From: Agelas oroides
Taxonomy: Eukaryota; Porifera; Demospongiae; Agelasida; Agelasidae
DNA length: 64,000 nt
Reading direction: 5' to 3'
Assembly (NCBI GenBank): GCA_949130485.1
Contig: OX422189.1
Coordinates: 2,737,720-2,801,719, forward strand
The position numbers and the translations under genes are program-made. The notes below the pieces were generated by a model that saw nothing but the letters and a program-made list of their open reading frames with translations, was not told where the DNA came from and searched no databases. This document shows, piece after piece, positions 12,691-24,700 of this stretch (its first letter is position 1; each line of letters starts with the position of its first letter).

Positions 12691-13211
12691 AATATGTTCA
12701 TTGTTAGCGCATGCGCAGCAAAGTTCCCTTGATGAACTTTGACCTTTTGTATAGGCGCATGCGTGAGTGATGTGAACTTTGACCTTTCGTACTCGCAGTG
12801 CGTTGAAGGTGAGGCATATAATAATAGTCTGAAACTTGTCATGGAGGTATATATACGTGTTTACTCTATGCCAGGAGCGCTCATGCATGAGCCATTTTAA
12901 CTCCTGGGAATGCTTTCAGTTTACTAGCTGTTATCTTAGCTATAGGGCTGTTTCATAGGTGTACTCCCCCCTTCCCTTCATGGATGGTTTTTCGTTGTCT
13001 GTCCCTATATGTATAGGCCTATATATACATAGGGTCTCACATTGGTTTTATGAGATGTCTAGGGGATTACTATGCAGGTGGGTGTGGCTTGGAAAGGAAA
13101 GGGGGGGGGGGCGGTCGCAGCTCATTGTGCACATCAACAATCAGTGAACCACACTAATGTAAGAAAAGTGCTGGCCTACATGTGTATACATGCATGGCAT
13201 GCATGTAGTTC
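12691..13211. other. Intergenic, no gene seen
   Basis: It contains two copies of GAACTTTGACCTTT near 12735-12785, a G-run at about 13090, and no credible exon. Confidence 0.4.
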
Positions 13212-13263
13212 CCTGTTATACATAGTGATTTACTCTATGCAGTAAATCACTATGTATAGCAGG
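13212..13263. repeat. Short near-perfect hairpin
   Basis: Arms of about 23 bp (13212-13234 and 13241-13263; TATACATAGTGATTTACT and its complement) enclose a six-base loop CTATGC. It abuts a TAGTCTCG-type terminus at 13267, so it may be a fragment of a foldback element. Confidence 0.7.
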
Positions 13264-13724
13264 TCATAGTCTCGTGCCCAGACTACTTTTCGCCAAACGG
13301 GAAAATAGTCTGGTAAACTGCCTATACCGTTTTGGTTCCGTCACGTCAATTGGAATGTCAATTTGAAAACACTCTAGTAAACAGCAAACTCCGAGACAGC
13401 CTATATTTGTGCTCCTATCGAAAGATAGTCTATACGCGGCAGCTAGGGTTGCCCGATCCATGTCCATTTCGCTAGTAGATCATTTGCACGCAATGTGGAA
13501 TGCAATCTTTGATGACGTCAAGCGTTAAATTAGAAAAGAACAATGCGCCAGCAGGTCATTTGGTGTATGCATGCGAATTGTGCTATTGACTCAAAATGTT
13601 TATGCAGACACGTTTTTGTATGTACTCAGAGCCATCATGGCTGCAGCTCCTGGTGAGAAGATATCACAAGTATATTTACACATGACACACATATGCATGC
13701 ATGCAACTTGAAGTGAGAGGAAGC

Positions 13725-14726
13725 TGGCCTCATTCCCAGGCCTTCCCACCATCCAGCATTTGATCGTTTCTAATATACAAAAACGGAGGGAGAAGGCCTG
13801 ATCCATTTTATCATGTGAATGACATCAGTGTCTACCTAGGTAGACATGCAGAGGGGGGGGGGGGGAGCGGTAGCCTCGTTCAGTCCTCCACCACAGCTAT
13901 CGTTGCTTGCAGTACGAATAACAATGAGAAGGCCTGGTGAAAATTATCACGTGATGTATGCCACTGACGTAATAACATAACTATTTTTCGCTACGTCACG
14001 AGGTAACTGCACAAAGCCGACTTAGATGGACTGGAGCTCGTGCGGGACGTTTATCCAACGAATTTCAAGTTTAGACGAAGACGAATAAGAACAGAACGCA
14101 AGAAAAAGGACGCTCGAATGGAAACAAGAGTGGTTACAGAGCGCTAGAAGCTGTCTAACGAACCTGGAGCGCGACCAGCTGTTGCCAATGGTTCCAGAGG
14201 TTGGTTTTGAAGTCGCTATGACACTAGCTTGCTCCTCGTTCTTCGCGCTTTACATAAATTATTTCTTTCCATACGCTATGCAGCTACTGCTGCATAATAA
14301 TTCCAGTCTCGTTCCCAAGATATCGTTCGCCTGGGTACGAGGCTACAAAATTTACGAACTAGCATGTGTGACGTAGACAGTGGCATACATCACGTGATAA
14401 TTTTCACCAGGCCTTCTCGGCCTTCTCCACGTTATTCGTACTGCAAGCGACGATAGCTGTGGTGGAGGACTGGGAACGAGGCTAGGGGAGTGGTACATTT
14501 TTCACTTCGCAAAAGTTCAAATCTCCAGTGCTTGGGGCAGAAACTACAAGGTAAGGCCTCAAGCTTGTTCTTTCGATGGGGAACCCCTCCCCTCCCCCAC
14601 CTCTGTCTACCTCTAGGTAGCACTGACATCATTCACGTGATAAAATGGACCAGGCCTTCGCCCTCTGCTTTTCCATACAGCAAGTGATCAAAAACTGGAT
14701 GGTGAGAAGGCCTGGGAACGAGGCTA
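13725..14726. mobile_element. Outer foldback of a nested TAGCCTC-family stack, 1002 bp
   Basis: The left arm (CATTCCCAGGCCTTCCCACC) and right arm (GGTGAGAAGGCCTGGGAACG) are inverted copies of about 140 bp. The flanks AGAGGAAGC (13716-13724) and AGAGAAAGA (14727-14735) agree at 7 of 9, an eroded 9-bp duplication. The interior is occupied by the 13871-14484 element. Confidence 0.8.
13871..14484. mobile_element. Inner TAGCCTC-family foldback, 614 bp
   Basis: It starts TAGCCTCGTTCAGTCCTCC and ends with the complement next to GGGAACGAGGCTA, with arms of about 120 bp. The flanks GGGGAGCGG (13862-13870) and GGGGAGTGG (14485-14493) match at 8 of 9. A third short pair of ends lies at its centre (about 14305-14345), giving a three-level nest. 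Confidence 0.85.
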
Positions 14727-14735
14727 AGAGAAAGA

Positions 14736-15073
14736 TGAGTGGTAGCATGCAGGAGTAAGGGCAGAGTGGGATACAGGAATTTAATTGAATGCATAATAAC
14801 CCCTTTCTTAGCTTGGAACATATAGTGTCACATATATACTTATATCTGCCAAATGTCAAGACTGGTTATGGTGCAGAGCCATGCACAGGCAATGGTGTAC
14901 TGAATGGTAAAATATGCGTAGTCTGGCCTGATTGTTCATACCCATGTACAAGCTGATAGTAGAATGCTGTGCGAGGTATGCATTATGGCAAAAGGTATAG
15001 TTAGGGGAGGCCTGAGAATCAACCTACATGTCCATTAACTTATTGAATACTTTGTTGCAGGTGGGTATATAGG
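14736..15073. other. Intergenic, no gene seen
   Basis: No supported exon or repeat was recognised. Confidence 0.4.
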
Positions 15074-15514
15074 CAGTGGCAGATGCAGAACATTCAAAGT
15101 GGGGGACCCATACCATGGCATGCAAAGCATGCCTATCTATAGGGGGGTCTGATGGGGGCATGCCCCCCCCCCCCCCCCCCAGGAAAATTTTTGAATTTAG
15201 ACACTCTGAGGGTGCTTCTAGTGGCTTCTGAGACAAATAAGCAACTGCAATCAACTATTACATAGACTGGATTCACTAGAATCATGGCTAAATGATTCGC
15301 CAGCTAAGAGGTCTGTTTCAATTTCAGCTGGAGCTGTGTTCTTACTTTTCTAGGCTCTCAAACAAGGTTCTTTGGCACTTCATCCTTCACTGACTGCAAC
15401 GTAGAAGCTATAGCTATACTTGGTACTATGGTACCGCATGCTCATTCTAATTATAACAAGTAAATTTGAAAAAAATATTTGGGAGGGCCCAGGCCCCCTG
15501 TGGAGCCGCCACTG
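15074..15514. mobile_element. hAT-like MITE with CAGTGGC ends, 441 bp
   Basis: The element begins CAGTGGCAGATGCAG and ends CCGCCACTG. The flanks TATATAGG (15066-15073) and TACATAGG (15515-15522) match at 7 of 8, consistent with the 8-bp duplication of hAT elements. It contains a long C-run near 15162-15181 and no transposase. Confidence 0.75.
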
Positions 15515-15522
15515 TACATAGG

Positions 15523-16198
15523 TAATGCAGTGCTTCAAGCATATCCCACAATCAAGCTGAAAAGTTAAAAATTCAAGTATACATCATGTACAGGAAAGCC
15601 AAGATTGAGAACTGAAGTATATATAATTATATTTCAGTGCCATGCACAACTGTAACAACTCTCATGCAATTATGGACTGTATATTTGGAAAAGTGATGAT
15701 GTCATATGATGTCAGAAAACTTTATTTCATCAACACACACAACACAACACAAAAGTCAACATTTCATATCCAGCACCTGTATATAAAGAAAGGCTACACG
15801 TCACAAGTTGGCTTTCAATCATTGAGTGTATGACAAAACTGTACCTTGATGTGGCCCTTCCTGTTGGCAGTTGGTGTCCTATGCAAAAGTAGATGTATAC
15901 CATTCATGACAAGTAGAAGCATTGTTGAGAGCTGATGAAATCAGTCAGGTATGGTTGCTGGGTGTGTGCAGCACTGCCGGTATCAAGCTGTGTGTGTGTA
16001 TTAATGTATGTACAATGGTGCACATGACAACAAGTTAATCTGATCACTCACAAGACAATTGTAAGCTGAGTATCAGATCTGACACTAGATATATAGGTTG
16101 TTGTCTTTTGCTTCCAGCAAATTAGTACAGATAATTCTAAGTATACATTGGGAGGTTGCCCCTTCACTTACCACATGCAATTAACGGATAATCCTACA
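15523..16198. other. Intergenic, no gene seen
   Basis: AT-rich sequence, with no gene or clear repeat. Confidence 0.4.
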
Positions 16199-16340
16199 TA
16201 GTCTTGCGTGGCCACACCCCGTTCCACGAGAGGGAAGGGGTTTGGTAACTTCTTTTACAGCAGTTTGTTGCGACCCTCTGTACAGTGATTGACCAATCAC
16301 AGCGCAGTATTCTGTCACATGATGCACACTACACCATGTT
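16199..16340. mobile_element. Solo left arm of the 36119-36444 MITE family
   Basis: It starts TAGTCTTGCGTGGCCACACC and matches the left arm at 36119-36260 almost base for base through TTGCGACCCTCTGTACAGTG. No right arm is present; the satellite array begins just after. Confidence 0.8.
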
Positions 16341-16352
16341 AAGTACACACGT

Positions 16353-18585
16353 CGCCCATAAAATGGAGGGAGGAAGAGGGAGGATTTGTGTATATGGAAG
16401 GGGTGGAGTGTGCGTGCATTGGGGGAGGGAGGGTGTGTATATGCATATGGAAGGAGTGGAGTGTGTGTGCGTGCATGGGGAGAGGGAGGATGTGTGTAAC
16501 GGAAGGTGTCGAGTGTGTGCGCATGGGGAGAGGGAGGATGTGTGTATAAGGAAGGGGTCGAGTGTGCGTGCATGGAGAGGGAGGGTGTGTATACGGAAGG
16601 GATGGAGTGTGCGTGCACGGGGAGAGGGAGGATGTGCGTATATGGAAGGGGTGTAGTGTGTGTGCGCAGGGAGAGGGAGGATGTGTGTATATGGAAGGGG
16701 TGGAGTGTGCGTGCACGGAGAGAAGATGTGTGTATACATAAGGGGTGGATTGTGCGTGCATGGGAAGAGGGAGGGTGTGTATGTGGAAGGGGTGGAGTGT
16801 GTATGCATGGGGAGAGGGAGGGTGTGTATGTGGAAGGGGTGGAGTGTGCGTGCATGGGGAGAGGGAGGATGTGTGTATATGGAAGGGGTGGAGTGTGTGT
16901 GCATGGGGAGAGGGAGGGTGTGTATATGGAAGGTGTCGAGTGCGCGCATGGGGAGAGGGAGGGTGTGTATATGGAAGGGGTGGAGTGTGCGTGCACGGGG
17001 AGAGGGAGGATGTGTATATGGAAGGGGTGGAGTGTGTGTGCATGGGGAGAGGAAAGATGTGTGTATATGGAAGGGTTGGATTGTGCGTGCATGGGGATAG
17101 GGAGGATGTGTGTATAAGGAAGGGGTCGAGTGTGCGTGCATGGAGAGGGAGGGTGTGTATACGGAAGGGATGGAGTGTGCGTGCATGGGGAGAGGGAGGA
17201 TGTGCGTATATGGAAGGGGTGTAGTGTGTGTGCGCAGGGAGAGGGAGGATGTGTGTATATGGAAGGGGTGGAGTGTGCGTGCATGGGGAGAGGGAGGGTG
17301 TGTATACGTAAGGGGTGGATTGTGCGTGCATGGGAAGAGGGAGGGTGTGTATGTGGAAGGGGTGGAGTGTGTGTGCATGGGGAGAGGGAGGGTGTGTATA
17401 TGGAAGGTGTCGAGTGCGCACATGGGGAGAGGGAGGGTGTGTATATGGAAGGGGTGGAGTGTGCGTGCACGGGAAGAGGGAGGATTTGTGTATATATGGA
17501 AGGGGTGGAGGTGCGTGCATGGGGAGATGTGTGTGTGGGAGTGGTGGCGTGTGCGTGCACAGGGACAGGGAGGAAGTATGTATATGGAAGGGGAGATGTG
17601 TGTATACGGAAGGGGTCAAGTGTGCGTGCACACTCCACCCCTTCCATATACACACATCCTCCCTCTTCCCGTGCACGCACACTCCACCCCTTCCGTACAC
17701 ACACATCCTCCCTCTCCCCGTGCACGCACACTCCACCCCTTCCATATACACACATCCTCCCTCTCCCCGTGCACACACACTCCACCCCTTCCGTACACAC
17801 ACATCTTCTCTTCGTGTACACACACTCCACCCCTTCCATATACACACCCTCACTGTCCCAATGCACGCACACTCCACCCCTTCCGTATACACACATCCTC
17901 TCTCTCCCCATGCGCACACACACTCCACCCTTTCCATATATACACCCTCCCTCTCCCCATGCATGCACACTCCACCCATTCCATATACACACATCCTCCA
18001 CCCCTTCCGCATACACGCCCTCCCTCTCCCCATGCACACAACTCCACCCCTTCCATATATACACCCTCCCTGTCCCCATGCACACACACTCCACCCTTCC
18101 ATACACACTCCACTCCTTCCATATACACACATCCTCCCTCTCCCCGTGCATGCACACTCCACCCCTTCCATATACACACATCCTCCCTCTCCCCGTGCAC
18201 GCACACTCCACCCCTCCCACACACACATCTTCTCCCCGTGCACACACACTCTACCCCTTCCATATACACACATCCTCCCTCTCCCCATGCACGCACACTC
18301 CTCCCCTTACGTATACACACATCTTCTCCCCGTGCACACACACTCCACCCCTTCCGTATACACACATCCACTCCCTGCACACACACACTCCACCCCTTCG
18401 GTATTACACACCCTCCCTCTCTCCCCATGCACGCACACTCCACCCCTTCCATATACACACCCTCCCTCTCCCCATGCACGCACACTCCACCCTTCCATAC
18501 ACACACATCCTCCATCTACCCGTGCACGCACACTCCACCCCTTCCATATACACAAATCCTCTCCCTGCGCACACAGAGGAGAGAA
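16353..18585. repeat. Head-to-head inverted minisatellite array, about 2.2 kb
   Basis: A unit of about 47-50 bp (core GGAAGGGGTGGAGTGTGCGT plus GGGGAGAGGGAGG) is repeated about 25 times in one orientation up to about 17628. It then continues in the opposite orientation (about 19 units) to about 18585. The switch is at GTGTGCGTGCACAC. The unit length and lack of stops create long shadow ORFs in many frames of both strands; these are not genes. The whole array could fold into one long hairpin. Confidence 0.9.
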
Positions 18586-18614
18586 GTAGGTAGGGAGAGA
18601 GATGAGATTGAGGA

Positions 18615-19437
18615 CTGTCACTGGAATTTTGGTCCTGGAAAAATTGGTCCGGGGACCAAAATTTTTGCTGAAAAAAATGGTCCCCCGGACCATATTTTCC
18701 GGTAAAATTGGTCCTACCCTGAAAATTTTGGTCCCCCCAGAAGCATCCAGCCAAAACGTAGTCTCGTGCCCAGACAACTTTTCACCGAGCGGGCGCGCAC
18801 GCGCGCGCGCATGAAAAATGCAGTCTGGGAACGAGACTAGCCAAAACGGTCCTACCTTGAAAATTTTGGTCCCCCCTTAGTATGGCATTGTTATTGCTAA
18901 CAAGTTAGTTAACAATTTAAGTATAATATCTGTACAAAGAGAGCATGACCGTCCGATATATTTCCGTATCATCGAAAGATACAGTCGTTTGCCGGTTGAA
19001 TTACCATCAACTCCATGAATGTAGAGGATAATCGCCGGGTATACGAAGGCGAAGATGCTTTCTTGCGGCTACCAACTAGTTTCGGTAAGTCAGTATGCTA
19101 CGAGGTGCTGTCATTTGCGTGCTTGACTGATGGCGAAATACGAGGCTTTTGACGGTAGTCGTGTAGGCCTACCGGGCTAGCCTATGACAACAAAACATGC
19201 CTATACACTCACTATTACAATGCAGGTTAGTTGCAGCTATCCGCCATAGTGTAGTAGTCTAGCTCTATCAAGCGCACAAGACAGCAGCAAGCGGAATTCG
19301 CTTGTGGTGCAGGTCGGACCACTATTTTCATAGGGGGGCCAAAATTTTCAGGGAAAAAATGGTCCGCCCAGACCGATATTCCAGAAATTTTGGTCCCCCG
19401 GACCAATTTTTCCGCCAGACCAAAATTTCTGTGACAG
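18615..19437. mobile_element. TIR element with TTTGGTCC-rich arms
   Basis: The left end CTGTCACTGGAATTTTGGTC and right end GACCAAAATTTCTGTGACAG are inverted copies, and the similarity continues inward about 130 bp, rich in palindromic TTTTGGTCC motifs. The centre (about 18890-19310) is unlike the arms and holds the candidate first exon of the downstream DEATH/kelch gene. Alternatively these are two separate end fragments flanking that exon. Confidence 0.65.
18759..18839. mobile_element. TAGTCTC-family mini-element, 81 bp, perfect 9-bp TSD
   Basis: The ends TAGTCTCGTGCCCAGAC and GTCTGGGAACGAGACTA surround a (CG)n core. GCCAAAACG occurs directly on both sides (18750-18758 and 18840-18848). It is inserted in the left arm of the 18615-19437 element, so it is younger than that element. 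Confidence 0.9.
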
Positions 19438-21410
19438 GGCATTAGGAAAGGATTCAAGGGAAATAGCTAGTATACTACTATACGCGCTGATTGTGCCAAG
19501 CATACAAAAGAAGAAAGTTGGTTTGATGTGGACCAAACACCTCTGGGTAAGTTACTGACTGAAATAGCTACCAGCAAAATTGAATTATCTTTGGCACTGA
19601 CGATTGAATCTACAAATTTGAAACACCCCATATACATGTATTGATGTGAACTTTTAACCCCTTCAACAGGTGAAGATGACCTATCTGACACAATACAAGA
19701 GCTGGTTGATGTTGCAGCTAAATGGAGAAACATTCAACTAGGTATCCGAGACAGCCAGCTGGAGGCTATTCAGCTACAGGGAGGCAGCCCACTGGACTGC
19801 CTGAGGCAAATGTTAGCTACTTGGTTGCTAAAGAACTACAACGTAAAACGATTTGGTGAACCAACATGGATGAAACTGGTGGAGGTTGTCAACCATATGG
19901 CAGGTGGTGGGAACTCCACTCTTGCAACCAGCATTGCCAGGAACCATGGAGGTCCTGTAGAGTGTAGCTGGCAGAGACTGAAGCATACTGTTACCGTGTT
20001 AATTCACCAGTGATGTTTATGTTTATGTCTGTTCTCATGTGTCAGGCAAATTAAGTCAACAGGTGAGTGTGAGACAAATCAGAAAACTGCAGCAAGAAAA
20101 AAAGACATTGCAACAGCAGCAAAGAAGAATGTGGTAACCAAAGTCAAAGTCTCCAGCAGCAGCAGCAGTTACAAATCAGGAATGATCAAATTCAAGAAAT
20201 GGATGCTGTAAAACAACAACAGACACAGCAGTTAAGGCGGGGACTTAAGCAACCAACATGTCAGCATATCCAACAAGTCGAACAGAGAGATCACGTCATA
20301 GCTGCAAGATGTTTTGTTACTGAGAGAGATGTGCAGCTTCAAGAGCTGAGCCAACAGCTGGCAGCGAGTGAGCAGGTAGCTGCAGACCTCCAGCAAAACC
20401 TCCAGTGGAGGGAAGAAAAAATCCAGGAATTGGAAGAAGAGATTCAACATTTACGACTGAAATTACGAGAGAATACTGCAAAAAAAGATGCACTTTTGCA
20501 ACAGCTAACAGCTGCGCAAAAAAGAAAACTGTCGCTGAGTTGGATTCCGTGTACACACAAGATGAGAAGAGGCTCAGCTGCTGTGTGTGGTAACATGGCA
20601 TACTTTAGACCAGCACCTAGTAACCAAGTACTGTTGTGCAATTTAGACACGGAGGAGTGGTTTACCCTCCCGGAATGCCCTAGAGAGTGGTTCACCCTTG
20701 CAGTTGTTAATGGTCTTTTGACTGCTGTCGGTGGGATGAAGCCTGGTAACTACACCAACACACTCCTCAGCCTTGTGGAGAAAGGTAGAAAGAAAACATG
20801 GGTGGAGCATTTCCCACCCATCCCAACAAAACGTGCACTGACTGCTGTCATATGCAGTGGAAAAGCTCTGGCAGTGGCAGGGGGCTGGGGAGAAGGGGGC
20901 ACTCCACTGAATACAGTAGAAGTGATGGATACAGACACTCTGAAATGGTCAACAGCCACCAGCCTACCTCAAACTCTCACTGATGCTTCAGCCACAGTCT
21001 GTGGAGAGAGTGTCTATGTAGTGGGAGGTCATGACCAACATGATGCTACAGAGGTTCTCACCTGCTCTCTGAGTTCTCTTCTTCAATCCCTGACTCCCAG
21101 AGGAGCAGAGATAAAACTTTTACCACTAGACAGAAACCACCAAGTATGGCACACGATTGCCGATCTACCAGTGAAACATTCCACCTGCATCACAGTAAAC
21201 GGACAACTACTTGCGGTTGGTGGACAAGATTTATGCAACAAGGTGACTAACAATATCTACACATATAACACAGAGACCAACGTCTGGGAGGTCATCAGCC
21301 ATATGCTCACCTCACGACACTTGTGTTTAGTGGTGGATAAACTGATGGTGGTTGGGGGTATGACTGACTGTGCAGCAACAGATAAAGTTGAAATTGCCAA
21401 TGCTGATTAG
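19015..21410 (+). CDS. DEATH domain / coiled coil / kelch-repeat protein
   Basis: Function unknown; the layout suggests an adaptor in cell-death or innate signalling. Exon model: 19015-19084 (MNVEDNRRVYEGEDAF, phase 1, tentative), 19670-19951 (DEATH domain: DLSDTIQELVDVAAKWR to LATSIARNHG) and 20046-21410. The last exon encodes a Gln-rich coiled coil (to about 20520) and a kelch propeller of about five to six blades (LLTAVGG, ALAVAGGWGEGG, SVYVVGGHD, QLLAVGGQD, LMVVGGMTD). Phases agree throughout. The coiled-coil frame is broken near 20135, where an in-frame TAA and a shift of one base separate QQQQRRMW from the continuing Gln-rich frame. One extra T would explain this, as a real lesion or a sequencing error. 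The donor at 19951 is weak. The kelch style resembles that of the 24824-25763 exon, pointing to a shared local family. It is convergent with the next gene. Confidence 0.75.
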
Positions 21411-21762
21411 ATTCCAGGTATTTTTTCCCTTTTTGTTAATATAAATATTAACACATCCATACCATATAGTGTACAAGCTACTTGAATATTAAAAGCTGTT
21501 ACAAGATGCATGGATCCACTTTATACACATAATCTATTTATAACCCTATAATCTCCACGAACAACACACTGGGATGGTATATATAGAAAATCATAAGTCT
21601 GAATGACTATACACATTATAAAAATAAGAGAAAGATGATACTGGCAATAGAGTAAATCCATAACAATACTTTCTGAAACAGTAATAACAGAGTGAGACAT
21701 GTATGTACAGTGAATGAGATGACTCTGGCAACTATATGTTGCAATCTGTTCCCTATATACAA
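21411..21762. other. Convergent intergenic gap
   Basis: This 352-bp AT-rich interval lies between two converging genes. It probably holds both 3' UTRs; no other feature was seen. Confidence 0.5.
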
Positions 21763-24700
21763 TTACAAAGACGGGAGGCTACTCAGTTTATTTGTGATCT
21801 TATCTGCTAGTTTCTTCTCCCCAACTGCTTTAGACTGCAGAGCTTGCACTACAGTTAGCCAGGTGTATGGGTATGAAGATGAATTCTGATTCTTCCATCG
21901 TGTGAAGACATCACTGTAACAGTGGTTGGTATCTCCTGGGCTGGTGGTGGCAATTCCATTCAGTACTTCATGGTCCAGTCCCAGCTGCAGGCCTATGTCC
22001 CTCCACTTCCCTGGGATCTCAGCAGCTACCTCATTCATGAGGTCTGAAAGCTGTGGTTTACTGTTCAAACCAGCTGGGTACTTGCTGCGCAGACCTGTAC
22101 AACAGCCAGTGAAACTAAAATTTGTGTGTCAGCTAGTGTTGTTTTAGTTAAAATGCACTAGTGATCTTGATTTTGCTAATTAGTTGAAACTAGCTGTACA
22201 TATCCTAAAAACTAGAGGCAAATTTGGTTAATTTTGTACCATAGCTAAGTTCTCAAGTGAGTCTCCTGTTCTTCATTATTGAGTGTGATGAGGAACTTTT
22301 ACAATGTACATGTACAAAACTATAAACATTTAAGTAGTTAAGCCTAACTATGCTCAATCGTTTTTGATTACTAAAGTTGGTGGATGAATGTGTTTGGCTT
22401 ATTAATTACCAAAACTAGAAGTGCTGTTTGTCAAAACTAAACTGAAAAGGTTCTCTAATTAAACTAAAACTAAACTGTTTTACTAAACCTAAAAAACAAC
22501 ACTAGTGTCACTGTCAACTATCATATAACATTCATTCATTGGCATCATCGCATGATGCAGATCTAAAAAAAAAACTGTGGAACTTAAAAAGTCAGAAGTG
22601 ACAGAGAGAACATTATTTTACCTTGATCTTGCATGACCCTGGATGTTAGATCACCACCTGTGTGTAAAATTATAGCCATCCTTTCATGCTGTACATGCAG
22701 CTACATACATGTACATGTCTCACTGCTGACCGCATAGCATGTAGGTATACCTGGTGGGGTGGAGTCACAGTCAAGTATGATGGAGAAGTAGTTGGAGGGT
22801 TCTTTGGCACCCTCAAGAGTCACTTGATGGATGAGTACTGGTGGCTTGCTCGGCTTGGTCCATACTGCTGTCAGCTGGCAGGAGGGGATACCCCGTCCAG
22901 TCTCAAAACTGTCCACATCCTCCTTAGTGATCTGTAAGAACATGATCATAATGATCAGTTCTAACCAACACTGTATACAAACCTCTTAAATGTTCTCACC
23001 ACTGGGTGAAACATTGGAACAATTTTCCATCCATCTTCAAGTGTAACTCCTTCAGAAGGTAGCTGTAGTGAGATGCTACTCGATTCAAACTCAACCCTCA
23101 GGTCTGGCCCTATTGTGGCACCTTTGGCAGTATACTCCTGTTTGACTTTCTGTAAAATAACAGTCACAGTAATGATCAAACACAGCAATCTTGAAGGAAA
23201 GGGGCAACATACTGTGGCATGTGCTTCCTGGTCCCTGGTGATCACAAAATGAATCTCTCTCTGATTCTCTCCTTTCCTCAGGAAGTAGAGGCTGGCCCGA
23301 TACCTTATGCTGTCTTCTCCAACTAACAACCTCTTCACCAATGTGATTAGTGAGAAGTGGTAAAGCTGTATGCACCCATAAGCACTCTGACTACTAAACT
23401 TCCCTCCCTCTATGGTCTCAAAAGCGTATGGAAGATTGCTCTGCGAACAATTTGCTAGGACAAAGTTTAGCTTTGAAGTCTGAGTGGACCTTGCATAGTG
23501 CTGAATTTCCAGAGTGAGGGGCTGTGAGAACTTGCATCGAGGTTCACTGTCCAGCCAATAGACTGCACTCACAAGTGAGGTGTTCTGGGGGAGTGCAAAC
23601 TGGCCAGACAAGCCCACCTTGAGGAGCAGCCTGCAATCCTCCAAGCTGGCTGGTAAGGCTCCCTGGGGGATATGGATCTTCAGTCCATAACCTGTCCAGT
23701 AGAAGGTCTGAGGCTTGCTGGTGACCATGACACTGGTCTCTCCAATGACATCCACTCCTCTCAGGTAGCCTGGAAGAAATATTTCAAGTACAAAAGCAAC
23801 CAGGTGGTATTCAAACTAATCAAGCTTTGACCTGGTGGCCTAGTAATCTGGATGAGAGTCTACTACCGCGTCAGATCTACAGGAAATAAGTATAACTTCT
23901 AGGAAGAAATTGTCACATATGGTTGCAATTTACCAGTGATCTCTGTGGCAGTAGATTCATATGTCTGGACAGCCACCTCCTCACAATTGTAACTATTTTG
24001 AACAGCCACATCTTTGTAATCTGGTTTGGTCTGTCGCTCTTTCTTCTCAATTTCGTCCACGTCTATGTCAAGCTTTTTCTCCTTGTCTTCAGATATCTAA
24101 CAAAATAGACAAACCCAGCTCTGCATGGAGCATTAATGGCAAGCTACTATACCAACATACACATGTACACTACTTACCAGAGATACTGATGGTGAAGTAG
24201 CTGACACTTTGTTGAAGTAACGCTCAATCTCTTGAGCCACTTCTCCCATCTGGTTACCCCGAAATATCTTCAGGAGCTCTTGCCAAGTGGGAGGTGGATA
24301 TTCCTTGGAGGAGAGCCATGTTTTCAACATGACTTTGGATCCCTCAACTGGATTGTTTTTAAGTGTTCCAAGAATTTGTTCATTAAAAGGTAATTCTGAC
24401 GTCAATTTGTTGTCAAGAAACCTCTTAGCAAGCTCGTTGATGATGGAAATTCCGGCCACTTTTTCTAAACAATCAAGTGCGCTCATGCTGAAGTGGCAAT
24501 CAGGGAATGAAGTCACTGTGGAAACAGAGAAATGTAAAGCTTATTCCCATGTGTAGAGTTCTTCAGCCTGGATACTAATAGCTACACAATCCGATATCCT
24601 CTCCTTTTAAAGAAGTCAGTTTAATTTGCATGCATCTATCATTTCACTTAACTACAGCGGACACTGGTTGTTTTCACTATCATGATGAATCATGTGCTTA

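Noticed and set aside
16353-18585. CRISPR-like array
   Set aside because: Units are contiguous tandem copies without unique spacers, in a eukaryotic genome.
16181-18705. Very long open frames (up to about 690 codons) on both strands, rich in Cys/Val/Gly or His/Thr/Pro
   Set aside because: They are read through a roughly 48-bp satellite in many frames at once; none has splice or start context or non-repetitive sequence.
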